From positions 64,001 to 128,000 of the IMG/VR virus record IMGVR_UViG_3300037258_000931: DNA of 64,000 nt. One strand, given 5' to 3'. A model generated the notes under the pieces. That model did not search any database. It was not told where the DNA came from and was given only the letters and a program-made list of their open reading frames with translations. Source of the stretch: a virus. The translations under genes and the position numbers were made by a program. This document shows, in pieces, positions 7,305-15,387 of this stretch. Every line of letters begins with the position of its first letter. Position 1 is the first letter of the stretch.

Positions 7305-7381
7305 GAGACACATGCCCCCGCGACTTTTGCGGAACAAGCAATGGCTCAGGACCAGTAATGGCCCCTGGGCCATTACTGTTT
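7305..7381 (+). ncRNA. two-hairpin leader element, copy 1
   Basis: GAGACACATGCCCC is followed by a small hairpin (CCGC/GCGG) and then GGAACAAGC. A terminator-like stem follows (AATGGCTCAGG at 7340-7350 with CCTGGGCCATT at 7364-7374), then a U-rich end. It is one of seven dispersed copies and lies upstream of the 37-aa basic protein gene. Confidence 0.7.
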
Positions 7382-7470
7382 CCACTCGACCGAATCTTAA
7401 TTATCCGGGAGAGTCCCCAGCGTATGAACAGCGCGGGGGGAGTCCAATATGTTCCGAAGGAGAGCGAATC

Positions 7471-7584
7471 ATGGCCAAAGGTATGCGGGTCCGGAAGATG
7501 GACATCACCTGCACTAAAAAAGGCACCAAGCGCGTGAAAAAGCTTGGCAAGAAAACTCACAAGAACCTGGCAGTGAAGGGCTAG
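7471..7584 (+). CDS. tiny lysine-rich protein, 37 aa
   Basis: GGAGAGCG precedes the ATG. The protein begins MAKGMRVRKMDITCTKKGT and is about one third Lys/Arg. It is one of several very small basic proteins scattered through the virion block, usually right after a leader element. A DNA-condensing or virion-core role is possible but inferred. Confidence 0.65.
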   Translation: MAKGMRVRKMDITCTKKGTKRVKKLGKKTHKNLAVKG

Positions 7585-7595
7585 GCCGGGCGATT

Positions 7596-7706
7596 ATGGC
7601 CAAGCGTAAGCGGGTGAAAGTGGAGCTAGTGCAGCTCAAGAAGATGCGTCCCCCGGTGCATGACACTGGCAAACGTACGCTCCGCAAAAGCGGCGTGAAA
7701 AAGTAA
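7596..7706 (+). CDS. tiny lysine-rich protein, 36 aa
   Basis: Reads MAKRKRVKVELVQLKKMRPP and ends with a Lys-rich tail (GVKK). It lies 11 bases after the previous basic gene, with a weak GCCGGGCG site. Size and composition match its neighbours at 7471 and 13733, so it likely belongs to the same class. Confidence 0.55.
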   Translation: MAKRKRVKVELVQLKKMRPPVHDTGKRTLRKSGVKK

Positions 7707-7809
7707 ACGCCGATCGACGCGGGACTGAGCGTGTCTCGGGGAGGGGTTTATCTACTCCGAGCGGATTATTTTAGCCAACCTGGATGAGTTCGCGGCGCGC
7801 GAGGGATGG

Positions 7810-9900
7810 ATGCCGACGCCGCACTCGTTCGACCAGGTTGAAGAGTTCAAAAAATACGTCGATTCGCTGGTCAAGGTCGAAACCAACAGCCGATCCTCGT
7901 ATATCTCGGTGGTGCGCACGATCACGGAGAAGCGGCGCCAGGAGATCCGCCGCTGGATCGAGAACGAGCAGGCCCTCTGTGCTCTCGACAGCGAGTATTT
8001 CGAAAGTCGCTACGCCTACGTTTGCAATGAGGGCGGCGAGATCTACAAGTTCAAGAATCGTAAATCTCAAGAGATCTTCGACAGCGTGGTCGCCGACTTC
8101 GACGAACGCCAGGTGGCGATCCGTTTGCTGGTCCTGAAAGCGCGGCAGGTAGGCATCACCACCAAGACAGCGCTGAAATTTCTACATCGCATGCTTTTTA
8201 TTCCGCACACCCAGGCGGTCATGGCGTCGGTGCAGGCGGAAAAGTCGGAGCTGATTCGAAGGATTCTGGAGATCGCCTACAACCGTTGCCCGTGGTGGCT
8301 GGTGCCACCGCGGAAGCCGAAGGGTGCCTATGACAACGGCTCGGTCCTCTCCATCCAATCCGGCATGCAGGCCACCGGCATTGCGCAGGGTTGGACGCCG
8401 ACCTGTATTCACATTTCCGAGTTGGCCGATATTCCCAAGCCGAAGAAAGTGATTGAAGAAGGTCTGCTGCGCGCCACGCACGCGACCCGAAACCTGTTCA
8501 TGGTGTTTGAAGGCACCGGCGGCGGCAACACCGGCTGGCTGGCCGATACCTGGCGGGCCGCCCGCGAGGGGTTTCCCAAGGGCCTTCACGATCTTTGCCC
8601 GGTGTTTATTCCCTGGGCGATGGCGACGGACCTTTATCCGGAAGCGGATTGGTTGCGCCAGTTTCCGGTGCCATCCAATTTTTATGAGAAACGGGATGAC
8701 GCCACCCGCAAGCACGTGACCCGGGCCGAACTTTACGTCCGCAACACCCCCTATCTGGCCAAAGTTGTAGGAGCGCGCTGGCGCATGCCGCTGGAGCAGC
8801 AGTGGTTTTGGGAGTTCAATTACCTGAAAGCCTGTACCAACAACTCGCAGAAGATCTGGCTGGCGCAGATGCCGGCCGACGATTTCGAAGCTTTGACAGG
8901 TGTGCACGACAGCGTGTTCCCGCCCGAGACGATCGACGAGATGGAAGACCACGTCTACGAAATCGTTGGCTCGGAAAAAGTTCGCAAAAAGCCGCTGCAG
9001 GCGTACGCGATTACCGGCGACTCGATCGACGACGGATTCGAAGTGGACGACTCAGCCGTTGACTTCGGTAAGCCGCACATCCGGGTGAGATGGCTCTCGC
9101 ACCGCGGCCAGAAGTACGATTGGGTGCTGGTGCCGCTCAAGCCGCTCGACGAAGACAATGAGGCTGCGACCTTCGACAAGCTTCTGGTATATGAAGAGCC
9201 TAAACAAGGTTATAGCTATAGCTGCGGGGTGGATACTGCGGACGGCTTAGGAAAGGAAGACGAAGACCGGACCTGCGTGTCGATGACCCGCAATCGCTTT
9301 GGCGACCAGTTTGATTACCAGGTGGCGGAGTTTGTATCGAATCGCGTGAACGCGGCTCAGGCGGTAGGGTTCTCGGCTTGCATGGCGGCATGGTATGGGC
9401 AATATTCGACTGACGGCCGTGGAGTGAAGTTCTGCATCGAGCAGGTGACCCGGCCCGGCGATACCTGCCAGCACCAGCTTATGCTGATGGGATTTCACAA
9501 CCATCACAAGCCACGGCGGTATGACAGCAAGCAGGTGAAGGACGACGGCGGCAAGAAGATGGGCTGGTTTTCGAATGTATGGAGCGTGCCAATTTTGATG
9601 ATCAATTTCACTGAGGCGGTGAATGGAGGATGGTACCGGCCGCACTCGAAGTGGCTGATCGATGAGCTGAAGACGCTGGAGCGGCACGCGGCAGCGGGAC
9701 GGCAGTCGAAGATGACGCATCGTTCTGGGAAGCATGACGATCGGGTACGGGCGGCGGCACAGTCATATTTCACGGCGCACGATTTTGACGTGCTTGCGGA
9801 GCGGGCGCAAAAGCGATACGCTCTGCCGGAAGAAAAGATGAAGCCGCTGCCGATGGGGCGCGGTTCGATGAACATGGTAGGGGTCGGAGATTGGGATTGA
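7810..9900 (+). CDS. terL: terminase large subunit
   Basis: A 696-aa packaging ATPase/nuclease. An adenine/Walker A-like motif KARQVGITTK is at 110-119 and a Walker B-like IHISELAD at 200-207. An RNase H-fold nuclease has its first acid in GVDTADG (473-479) and its last in KHDDRV (641-646). It cuts and pumps concatemeric DNA through the portal. The frame stays open upstream to 7729, and the extra residues (IYSERIILANLDEFAAREGW) look like real protein. GGGGAGGGG lies before an ATC codon at 7750, so a noncanonical start there is possible. ATG 7810 is the conservative choice. Confidence 0.9.
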   Translation: MPTPHSFDQVEEFKKYVDSLVKVETNSRSSYISVVRTITEKRRQEIRRWIENEQALCALDSEYFESRYAYVCNEGGEIYKFKNRKSQEIFDSVVADFDERQVAIRLLVLKARQVGITTKTALKFLHRMLFIPHTQAVMASVQAEKSELIRRILEIAYNRCPWWLVPPRKPKGAYDNGSVLSIQSGMQATGIAQGWTPTCIHISELADIPKPKKVIEEGLLRATHATRNLFMVFEGTGGGNTGWLADTWRAAREGFPKGLHDLCPVFIPWAMATDLYPEADWLRQFPVPSNFYEKRDDATRKHVTRAELYVRNTPYLAKVVGARWRMPLEQQWFWEFNYLKACTNNSQKIWLAQMPADDFEALTGVHDSVFPPETIDEMEDHVYEIVGSEKVRKKPLQAYAITGDSIDDGFEVDDSAVDFGKPHIRVRWLSHRGQKYDWVLVPLKPLDEDNEAATFDKLLVYEEPKQGYSYSCGVDTADGLGKEDEDRTCVSMTRNRFGDQFDYQVAEFVSNRVNAAQAVGFSACMAAWYGQYSTDGRGVKFCIEQVTRPGDTCQHQLMLMGFHNHHKPRRYDSKQVKDDGGKKMGWFSNVWSVPILMINFTEAVNGGWYRPHSKWLIDELKTLERHAAAGRQSKMTHRSGKHDDRVRAAAQSYFTAHDFDVLAERAQKRYALPEEKMKPLPMGRGSMNMVGVGDWD

Positions 9901-10223
9901 AGATATTCAAACGCACTGGAGTGATTTGGAGAGCATTACGAAAGGCCCTCACGGCACCGTTGCCGGTGGGGCATGTCGAAGTCACGATCGGGCCGCGGGC
10001 GGAGACGCTGCAAGAGTTTTTCAAGCGCCAGACACGCGGCGTTAAAACACGCGAGCGCGAGCATCCGGTGATGATGAATTACCGGGAGCGGCATCTGCAA
10101 ACCCGCGGAGAGCTGGGATCGCAAGCAGATAACGAAGATCATGCCACTCATGCTTCCAAGTGCGGTGGCGCGGCAGTTCTGATGGGCGAGCGCATCTTTA
10201 TCGGCACACCGGAGAGGAAATGA
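9897..10223 (+). CDS. hypothetical protein after terminase, 108 aa
   Basis: TTG start at 9897 overlaps the terminase stop and has GGAGA 6 bases upstream. The basic N-terminus (LKIFKRTGVIWRALRKAL) gives an amphipathic helix, followed by a polar region. No family is recognised. Its stop overlaps the next start (ATGA), so it is translationally coupled on both sides. Confidence 0.55.
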   Translation: MKIFKRTGVIWRALRKALTAPLPVGHVEVTIGPRAETLQEFFKRQTRGVKTREREHPVMMNYRERHLQTRGELGSQADNEDHATHASKCGGAAVLMGERIFIGTPERK

Positions 10224-10609
10224 ACGCGCAGCTTGCTAGAAAGATCGTTTATTGGTACGACGAGACGACCGGGGACATCCGCATGGGTCTGCCGGAACAG
10301 TTTCCCGCGCCGCGCGGGTTTCAGAAGATTGTTTGCAACTCCGCGCATGAAGCGGAGACCTGGTCTGAACGGATGCGGCGCTGGGAGCGGATCAAGCAGC
10401 AGATGGAGGACGAGCAACGGGAGTTGGTTGAGGGCCCGATCCGGGCTAACTTGCGCAGTTATATGCATCACCAGATGGCCAACGCGCGGAATAACATGAA
10501 TCGCGAGTTTCTACGCCAGCATTTGGAGCAGTATGGAGCGCGCCCGGACAAAACCAAGACCACGCGGGAGAGTTATCTGCACGCGGAGGGATTCGAGCAT
10601 GGGCATTGA
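10220..10609 (+). CDS. hypothetical helical protein, 129 aa
   Basis: Start at 10220 with GGAGAGG upstream, overlapping the previous stop. The N-terminal beta-like part (VYWYDETTGDIRMGLP) is followed by a long charged helix (TWSERMRRWERIKQQMEDEQ). The layout is common for small proteins between terminase and portal, but I do not recognise the family. Confidence 0.6.
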   Translation: MNAQLARKIVYWYDETTGDIRMGLPEQFPAPRGFQKIVCNSAHEAETWSERMRRWERIKQQMEDEQRELVEGPIRANLRSYMHHQMANARNNMNREFLRQHLEQYGARPDKTKTTRESYLHAEGFEHGH

Positions 10610-10928
10610 GATCGATCGTCGCAGCTTTTTAACTCGGTTCGGGTGGGGCGCCGCCGCGGCCGCAGTTCCGCTTGCGCCCGCGGTTGTTTCGGCGACGCCA
10701 AACGATACGGTCGGACCATTGTTGCTTGAAAGGGTCTGCGACTGGTTTGAGGGATACACGCCGGAACAAAAAGCGGAGGCCCTCAAAGAGAATCCCGGTC
10801 GGTACGCTGGATGCGGAATTAGATTCCGCTGGTACTTTGGCTCGGGTTGTATGTGTCCGCAGTGTGGATGGACGTACTGCGTTACGCTTGAAGATATCAG
10901 GAGCAAGAGATTTCAGGTGCAAGCATAA
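10599..10928 (+). CDS. Tat-signal, cysteine-rich secreted protein, 109 aa
   Basis: ATG at 10599 follows GCGGAGGG. The N-terminus DRRSFLTRFGWGAAAAAVPL is a twin-arginine signal (RRSFL), with a hydrophobic stretch and a likely AxA-type cleavage near VVSA. The mature part has a Cys cluster (GCGI, GSGCMCPQCGWTYC) that could bind a metal. Tat export implies folding before transport, often with a cofactor. A Tat substrate inside a packaging operon is unusual. Function unknown. Confidence 0.7.
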   Translation: MGIEIDRRSFLTRFGWGAAAAAVPLAPAVVSATPNDTVGPLLLERVCDWFEGYTPEQKAEALKENPGRYAGCGIRFRWYFGSGCMCPQCGWTYCVTLEDIRSKRFQVQA

Positions 10929-11105
10929 GTCTAGTCCAGAATATAGATTTTACGATTTATCTCGACCTATTCAGTCTTACTGGTTCTAGATAGGATTAAC
11001 TTGCGCTTTCGCTGAAATTGGTGTAGACGCGCAGTTTGACTTTACCTAGTATCCGCCCATGTGCATTGCCGAGCTGGAAGTGCTCTGCCGGCACCTTGAG
11101 GGCGC
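10929..11105. other. AT-rich gap before portal
   Basis: The first 70 bases are markedly AT-rich against GC-rich flanks. I see no convincing promoter, hairpin or gene. The portal ribosome binding site (TTGAGGGCGC) is at the right end. Confidence 0.4.
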
Positions 11106-13148
11106 ATGGAGTTAGAGACAACCCACTGGCAGGTTCCCAAGTTTGAATCGAGCCCGACCGCGCGCATCGGCTGGGTGGAAGAACAGATTCAGGAGGGCGA
11201 AGGATTTCTGGAGGGCCAGGCATGTTATCGCAACCTGGGCACGAACCTTCGCGTCTTCGACGCCATTTTTCGCGATAAATCCCGTTCGACGCTGATCACC
11301 AACGAGCTGAAGTACGACATCCGCAAGTTTTGCGAGACGTTGGCGGAGGTGCGGGAGATCGCCGCCTACGGATCGGACGTGCCGGCGTACAAGCAGTACG
11401 CCGAGATGCTCACCAAAGTGGCGCGCGCGGTGTATCTGGAGTCCGATTTCCCGTCTCAGGTACTGAAATGGCTGCAATACGCCAGCGTGATGGGAATCGG
11501 ATATCTGTGGCCGAAGGTACGGGCAGACGAGTACGGATACGGCGAGCGAAAGATGGTGTTCGACGCACTAGGGCTGCTCGACGTGGTTCCCATTCAGATT
11601 CCGCGCAGCAACGATGTGCAGGATGCGTACGCGGTAACCATCTACGATTACATGCCGATTGCCGAAGCTCACGGCCGGTTCTCACTTTTCCAGGGACAGT
11701 TACAGACCGTGGGCCCGCGCAGCTATAAGACGCAGGTGCAGGCCAAGCGACTGGATTATGCCGAGCGTTTCCGTTACGGAGAGCAGGGGCGTAGCTTCGG
11801 GAATCTCTATTCGGAGATTCGCTACACGTTTATTCGTGACCTGCGCATCAACAACACCGGTTTTGAGCTGCCGATGGGCGACCCGGGAACGACCTGGTTT
11901 TACAAAGTTCCATATCTGGGGCAGCAGATCTTCGGCGGGATGCGCAACGGGCAGCCGTATATGCGCAGCGCCATGGTCGAAGACTGCCGGGTGTACCCGA
12001 CGTTGCGGCTGATCATTACTTCACCAGGCGTGGACCGGCCGATGTACGACGGACCCTGCTTTGACTGGGACAGCAAGTTTCCGGTAATTCAGCTTACGGT
12101 GGACGATTGGGCCTGGGAGGCGCTGGGGCGGTCGCTGGTAGGCGACGTGGCGACAATTGAAACGACCACGCGCAAGATCGAACGGAAGATCGACGACGTG
12201 ATTACCATCACGTTGAATCCTCCGATTGGCTATGACCACACCGCGACGGGCGGCGCTAAGATCGAGCACTTCGACATCTTTGAGCAAGATGTACGTTACG
12301 GGGTAGACGGCAAGCCGAAGGAGATCCTGCAATCGATTTTGCCCGAAGAAGTACGCGTAAATAATGAGCATTTCACCTTTTTGAAGTACCTGAAGGACTG
12401 CAAGCAGTCGCAACTTGGATTGCTGGACATGGGGAATCTGCAGAACATCAAGATGAATATTGCCAACGACACGGCGGACAAGATGCTGGAAGGCATTGGG
12501 CCGCTGGCCAAGGGCATCGCCGCGCGAATTGAAAAGGCGAACAAGGCGGTCGGGCGCCGAATGATGTTCCTGATTATGCAGTGGTTCAACGCCAGCCGTT
12601 TGATGGAATACGTCGGCCCGGAGAACATGGCGCGGGAGATGTTCGATTTCGACCCCAGCAACCTGGTGCCGAGCCATTTGCCGGACGAGATGGTGAACGG
12701 CGAGCTCCCGGTTACGCCGTCGCAATATGACCAGCTCACGCGGGCGCGCTGGTTTGTGCGCCAGATCCGGCTGATCTCGGTGCCGAGCACGTTGCTCCGG
12801 ATTACCCAGATGCAGGAGCAGTTGAAGTATCTGCAGCTCAAGCGCGGTAACGCGCCGATTTCATGGGCAACCGTGATGAAGAAGCTGGGAGTGGAGAACT
12901 ACGGCGATGTGAAAGGCAACACGGAGCGCGAGCGGTGGTTTAACGAAGAGTTGGAGACGCAAAAGCTGCAAATTCTAGCCGCGGCGCAGGCGCAACAACT
13001 GATGAAGCAGCTCGGAATACAGCCGCCAGAGCAAGGTGCAGGCGGAGGCAAGCCGCAGGGGCGGCCCACGACGGGCAATAAGGCTCCGAAGATCAAGCAA
13101 AAGGGCGGCGCGGGCGGCGCGCCACGCACAACGGTGACGGAGAGCTAG
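11106..13148 (+). CDS. portal protein
   Basis: A 680-aa protein placed between terminase and scaffold, of typical length for podovirus-type portals. The N-terminal part is alpha/beta with head-to-tail connector character. A long helical stem region is at about 440-560 and a Gln/Gly/Lys-rich tail at about 620-680. It forms the dodecameric DNA channel and docks the terminase. The call rests on position, size and overall look, not on one motif. Confidence 0.8.
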   Translation: MELETTHWQVPKFESSPTARIGWVEEQIQEGEGFLEGQACYRNLGTNLRVFDAIFRDKSRSTLITNELKYDIRKFCETLAEVREIAAYGSDVPAYKQYAEMLTKVARAVYLESDFPSQVLKWLQYASVMGIGYLWPKVRADEYGYGERKMVFDALGLLDVVPIQIPRSNDVQDAYAVTIYDYMPIAEAHGRFSLFQGQLQTVGPRSYKTQVQAKRLDYAERFRYGEQGRSFGNLYSEIRYTFIRDLRINNTGFELPMGDPGTTWFYKVPYLGQQIFGGMRNGQPYMRSAMVEDCRVYPTLRLIITSPGVDRPMYDGPCFDWDSKFPVIQLTVDDWAWEALGRSLVGDVATIETTTRKIERKIDDVITITLNPPIGYDHTATGGAKIEHFDIFEQDVRYGVDGKPKEILQSILPEEVRVNNEHFTFLKYLKDCKQSQLGLLDMGNLQNIKMNIANDTADKMLEGIGPLAKGIAARIEKANKAVGRRMMFLIMQWFNASRLMEYVGPENMAREMFDFDPSNLVPSHLPDEMVNGELPVTPSQYDQLTRARWFVRQIRLISVPSTLLRITQMQEQLKYLQLKRGNAPISWATVMKKLGVENYGDVKGNTERERWFNEELETQKLQILAAAQAQQLMKQLGIQPPEQGAGGGKPQGRPTTGNKAPKIKQKGGAGGAPRTTVTES

Positions 13149-13159
13149 CGGTCTGAGCT

Positions 13160-13215
13160 CGTTGAGATCTGTAGGTTCCCACCCATCGCAGAAGGTGCGA
13201 CAGATGGGACACCCG
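13160..13215 (+). repeat. host-like hairpin repeat, family C copy 1
   Basis: Begins GTTGAGATCTGTAG, then CCCACCCATCGC pairs with GCGACAGATGGG, then ACACCCGG. Two more copies lie at 32607-32662 and 49787-49841, with paired substitutions that keep the stem. Confidence 0.65.
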
Positions 13216-13291
13216 GAATCAGGAGTCAGCGTAAGGACGCGAGGGAGTATCTCTGGGTCTGTAAACGCGCTGCTACATTTACGGAGGATTC

Positions 13292-13531
13292 ATGACGGTT
13301 GGGATTCGAGTTCAAAAGGATTATTACTTGACCGAGGTTAGCCTGGAGTTGCCTGCGGACCTGACGCAGATTAACGAGATGCTGAAAGCGACCTCGACTA
13401 CGGGCAAGCTGATCGTGCAGTATAACAAGGGCTCGGTGCAGGGAATCAATATCGAGCAACGGACCAAGATCACAGACGCCCAGGCGAATGAAATTCGGCC
13501 GCTTTTAGAGATCGGCGAAAAAATTTTGTAA
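13292..13531 (+). CDS. small structural-region protein, 79 aa
   Basis: ACGGAGGATTC precedes the ATG. The sequence (MTVGIRVQKDYYLTEVSLEL...) looks like a compact alpha/beta domain with no Cys and no membrane segment. Position between portal and scaffold suggests a head-associated accessory. No family is recognised. Confidence 0.65.
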   Translation: MTVGIRVQKDYYLTEVSLELPADLTQINEMLKATSTTGKLIVQYNKGSVQGINIEQRTKITDAQANEIRPLLEIGEKIL

Positions 13532-13539
13532 ATGAGCGC

Positions 13540-13568
13540 TTGACACGCAAAAAAAAGCGGCTTATACC
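13540..13568 (+). promoter_or_regulatory. rightward promoter before leader element 2
   Basis: TTGACA (13540-13545), a 17-base A-rich spacer and TATACC (13563-13568). It shares GCGCTTGACACGCA with the promoter at 7263. The transcript would begin about 50 bases before leader element 2 and contain an extra hairpin (AGCCGCCGG / CCGGCGGGGCT). Confidence 0.65.
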
Positions 13569-13628
13569 ACAGGAAGCATTCAACACCAGCCGCCGGATGC
13601 TTGATTGAACCGGCGGGGCTACGAATAC

Positions 13629-13706
13629 GAGCGACATGCCCCCCCTCCTTGGGGAATAAGCAATGGCTCAGGACCAGCGATGGCCTCTGGGCCATTTCTG
13701 TTTTTG
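13629..13706 (+). ncRNA. two-hairpin leader element, copy 2
   Basis: GAGCGACATGCCCC, then a small hairpin CCCC/GGGG, GGAATAAGC, the terminator-like stem AATGGCTCAGG / TCTGGGCCATT and TTCTGTTTTTG. It is preceded by the clearest promoter of the set. The downstream gene is the 35-aa basic protein. Confidence 0.75.
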
Positions 13707-13732
13707 TGCAATTCAACCCAAGGAGAAAAATC

Positions 13733-13840
13733 ATGGCAAAGCGGAAGCATCACAGCGCAATGAAGGCGAGCCACCTGAAGAAGGGCAAGGGCAAGCGTCA
13801 CCACAAGGGCGGCCACAAGAAGAGCGCCATCAAGGCTTAA
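13733..13840 (+). CDS. tiny Lys/His-rich protein, 35 aa
   Basis: AAGGAGAAAAATC precedes the ATG. Begins MAKRKHHSAMKASHLKKG, and more than half of the residues are Lys, Arg or His. It lies directly after leader element 2 and is the best example of the small basic class. DNA or RNA binding is likely from composition. Its role is not known. Confidence 0.7.
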   Translation: MAKRKHHSAMKASHLKKGKGKRHHKGGHKKSAIKA

Positions 13841-13904
13841 TCACAGCCCCGCCGGGCACACGATGCGCGGCGGGGTTTTGGTTGTTCGCTCCACGGGAGA
13901 TTGA

Positions 13905-14183
13905 ATGGGAACCGCACCTCCAACCATGCCGGACCAGCAAGCGCAGGGCGCTGCGCCACCGAGCGGCGGTCCTCCGCCTCAAGGAGCTTCGCAATCTCAG
14001 GCGCCGGCGAATCCGCTGCAAATGCAGTTGGCGCGCTGGTATCAGATCGTGAAGCAGATGGCGGCTGGCGATCCGAAGCTTGCCAGCGGAGCCGAAAAAA
14101 TTGCCCAGGGAATTCAAGAGATGCAGACGGCTTTAGTAAGTCCGCCTCAGCCGACGCCTATGGGCCAGCAACCGCAGTATTAG
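13905..14183 (+). CDS. Pro/Gln-rich small protein, 92 aa
   Basis: GGGAGA lies 7 bases before the ATG at 13905. Disordered Pro/Gln/Ala ends flank a helical core (MQLARWYQIVKQMAAGDPKL, then ASGAEKIAQGIQEM). It lies just before the scaffold gene. A head-assembly cofactor is plausible. No family is recognised. Confidence 0.65.
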   Translation: MGTAPPTMPDQQAQGAAPPSGGPPPQGASQSQAPANPLQMQLARWYQIVKQMAAGDPKLASGAEKIAQGIQEMQTALVSPPQPTPMGQQPQY

Positions 14184-14230
14184 AAACAGGGAACACGAAA
14201 GATCAGAACCGATTTGGAGAACGCACTGGA

Positions 14231-15244
14231 ATGCCGACCCTTGCTGAAGTTTTGAAACAGACGGGCTTTACCGATGAGCAGATCGCGCAGCTCGATCCCA
14301 AGATGGTGACAGCAGTGAGCGGCGCGCTGACTGCGGCCGAACAGCAGGCCCAGGCGGCGCAGCAGGCCCAGGCGGAAGCAACGCGTCTGACGCAGGCGGC
14401 CGAAGAGCAGAAAAAGCAGGCCGAACTGTCCGCACAGCAGGCGGCTGCGGCGCGGGAAGCTGCTGAAGTAGCGCAGCGATCGAATGCAAAGTTTTACGAC
14501 GAGACGATTGCCCCGGCATTGAATGGCTGGGGGACCGAAAAGGCCAACCTGGAGGCTCAGGCGGCCTTCTATCGGGCTCAGAACGAAGCGGCGCGCAGCG
14601 CGGGATTTGTGCCCGCGGAAGCACCCAATTTCCAACCCCAGAATGCTTCGGCAGCGAATCCGACGCGCGATGCGCAGGGCCGCTATGTGGCCGGCGCCGC
14701 GAATGGCACTCCCGGATCTCCGACATTCCAGGGCGTAGATCTGGCTGCGATCGATCAGCGGCTGGGAACCGGAATCAGCAATATTGGCTGGGCGATGCAG
14801 GAATATGCGCGGTTCCATCCGGGGCAGTTCCTGCCTGATTCTTTCGACAAGCTGGGACAGGAAGCCGATAATGCGCGGCTTCCTTTCCGCGACTATGTGG
14901 CGCGCAAGTATGATTTTGCCGGCAAGCAGCAAGCGGCGCAGAAGGCCGCGCAGGATGCGCATGACGCCGAAGTGAAGGCGCGCGCAGATGCTGAATGGCA
15001 ACCGAAGTTGCAGGCCCTCGAAGCCGACAAAGCAAAGGCGATCGAAGACACCAACCGGAAGTGGGCCGAAAAGATCGGTTCGAATCCTGAAGTGCGTATC
15101 GCACAGAGCTCGAAGTTTACCGAGGTTGCCCGCGCTGTGAAATCGGGCGAGCGGCCTGACCCGTTGGCTTTGAACGACCAGCAGCGCCGGGCAGCGACGG
15201 CGCAAGCGATTCGCACCGACATGGCCGAGCAGACTGCGGCCTGA
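14231..15244 (+). CDS. scaffold-like protein, 337 aa
   Basis: Long Gln/Ala/Glu coiled coil at about 40-85, then a mid region rich in Ala, Gly and Asn, and a second charged helix at about 230-285. This composition and the place just upstream of the major capsid gene fit a capsid scaffolding protein, which guides procapsid assembly and is then lost. ATG 14231 is chosen. The same frame is open to 13901, but that part overlaps the previous gene. Confidence 0.7.
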   Translation: MPTLAEVLKQTGFTDEQIAQLDPKMVTAVSGALTAAEQQAQAAQQAQAEATRLTQAAEEQKKQAELSAQQAAAAREAAEVAQRSNAKFYDETIAPALNGWGTEKANLEAQAAFYRAQNEAARSAGFVPAEAPNFQPQNASAANPTRDAQGRYVAGAANGTPGSPTFQGVDLAAIDQRLGTGISNIGWAMQEYARFHPGQFLPDSFDKLGQEADNARLPFRDYVARKYDFAGKQQAAQKAAQDAHDAEVKARADAEWQPKLQALEADKAKAIEDTNRKWAEKIGSNPEVRIAQSSKFTEVARAVKSGERPDPLALNDQQRRAATAQAIRTDMAEQTAA

Positions 15245-15293
15245 GTTTTGACAGAAATGCCCGTGTTTCAGCGGGTAGCAGGAAAGATCGATT

Positions 15294-15368
15294 GAGACGC
15301 ATGCCCTCCGCGATGGCGGAAATAAGCAATGGCTCAGGTCCATAAGTGGCCTAGAGCCATTTTTATTT
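15294..15368 (+). ncRNA. two-hairpin leader element, copy 3
   Basis: GAGACGCATGCCCTCCGC forms a small stem with GCGGA. Then AATAAGC, then AATGGCTC pairs with GAGCCATT and a U-rich end follows. The T-G pair of copies 1 and 2 is T-A here. TTGACA lies 46 bases upstream (15248), but no good -10 follows. The next gene is the major capsid protein. Confidence 0.75.
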
Positions 15369-15387
15369 CAGCCTAAGAAGGTGAACA

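Noticed and set aside
7305-7381. Known ribozyme or common riboswitch
   Set aside because: I could not align hammerhead, twister, HDV-like, SAM, c-di-GMP, glutamine or fluoride riboswitch cores to the conserved blocks.
13540-13706. Leader elements as ordinary terminators only
   Set aside because: The U-run stem fits a terminator, but the conserved 5-prime block, the first covarying hairpin, and the constant place before genes rather than after operons argue for more than termination.
13901-14230. Upstream extension of the scaffold gene
   Set aside because: The frame is open, but this part lies on top of the well-supported 92-aa gene (13905), has an Arg/Ser-rich shadow-like product and no ribosome site.
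15248-15276. Promoter before leader element 3
   Set aside because: TTGACA is present, but the -10 position reads GCGGGT. It remains possible only if a factor replaces -10 recognition.
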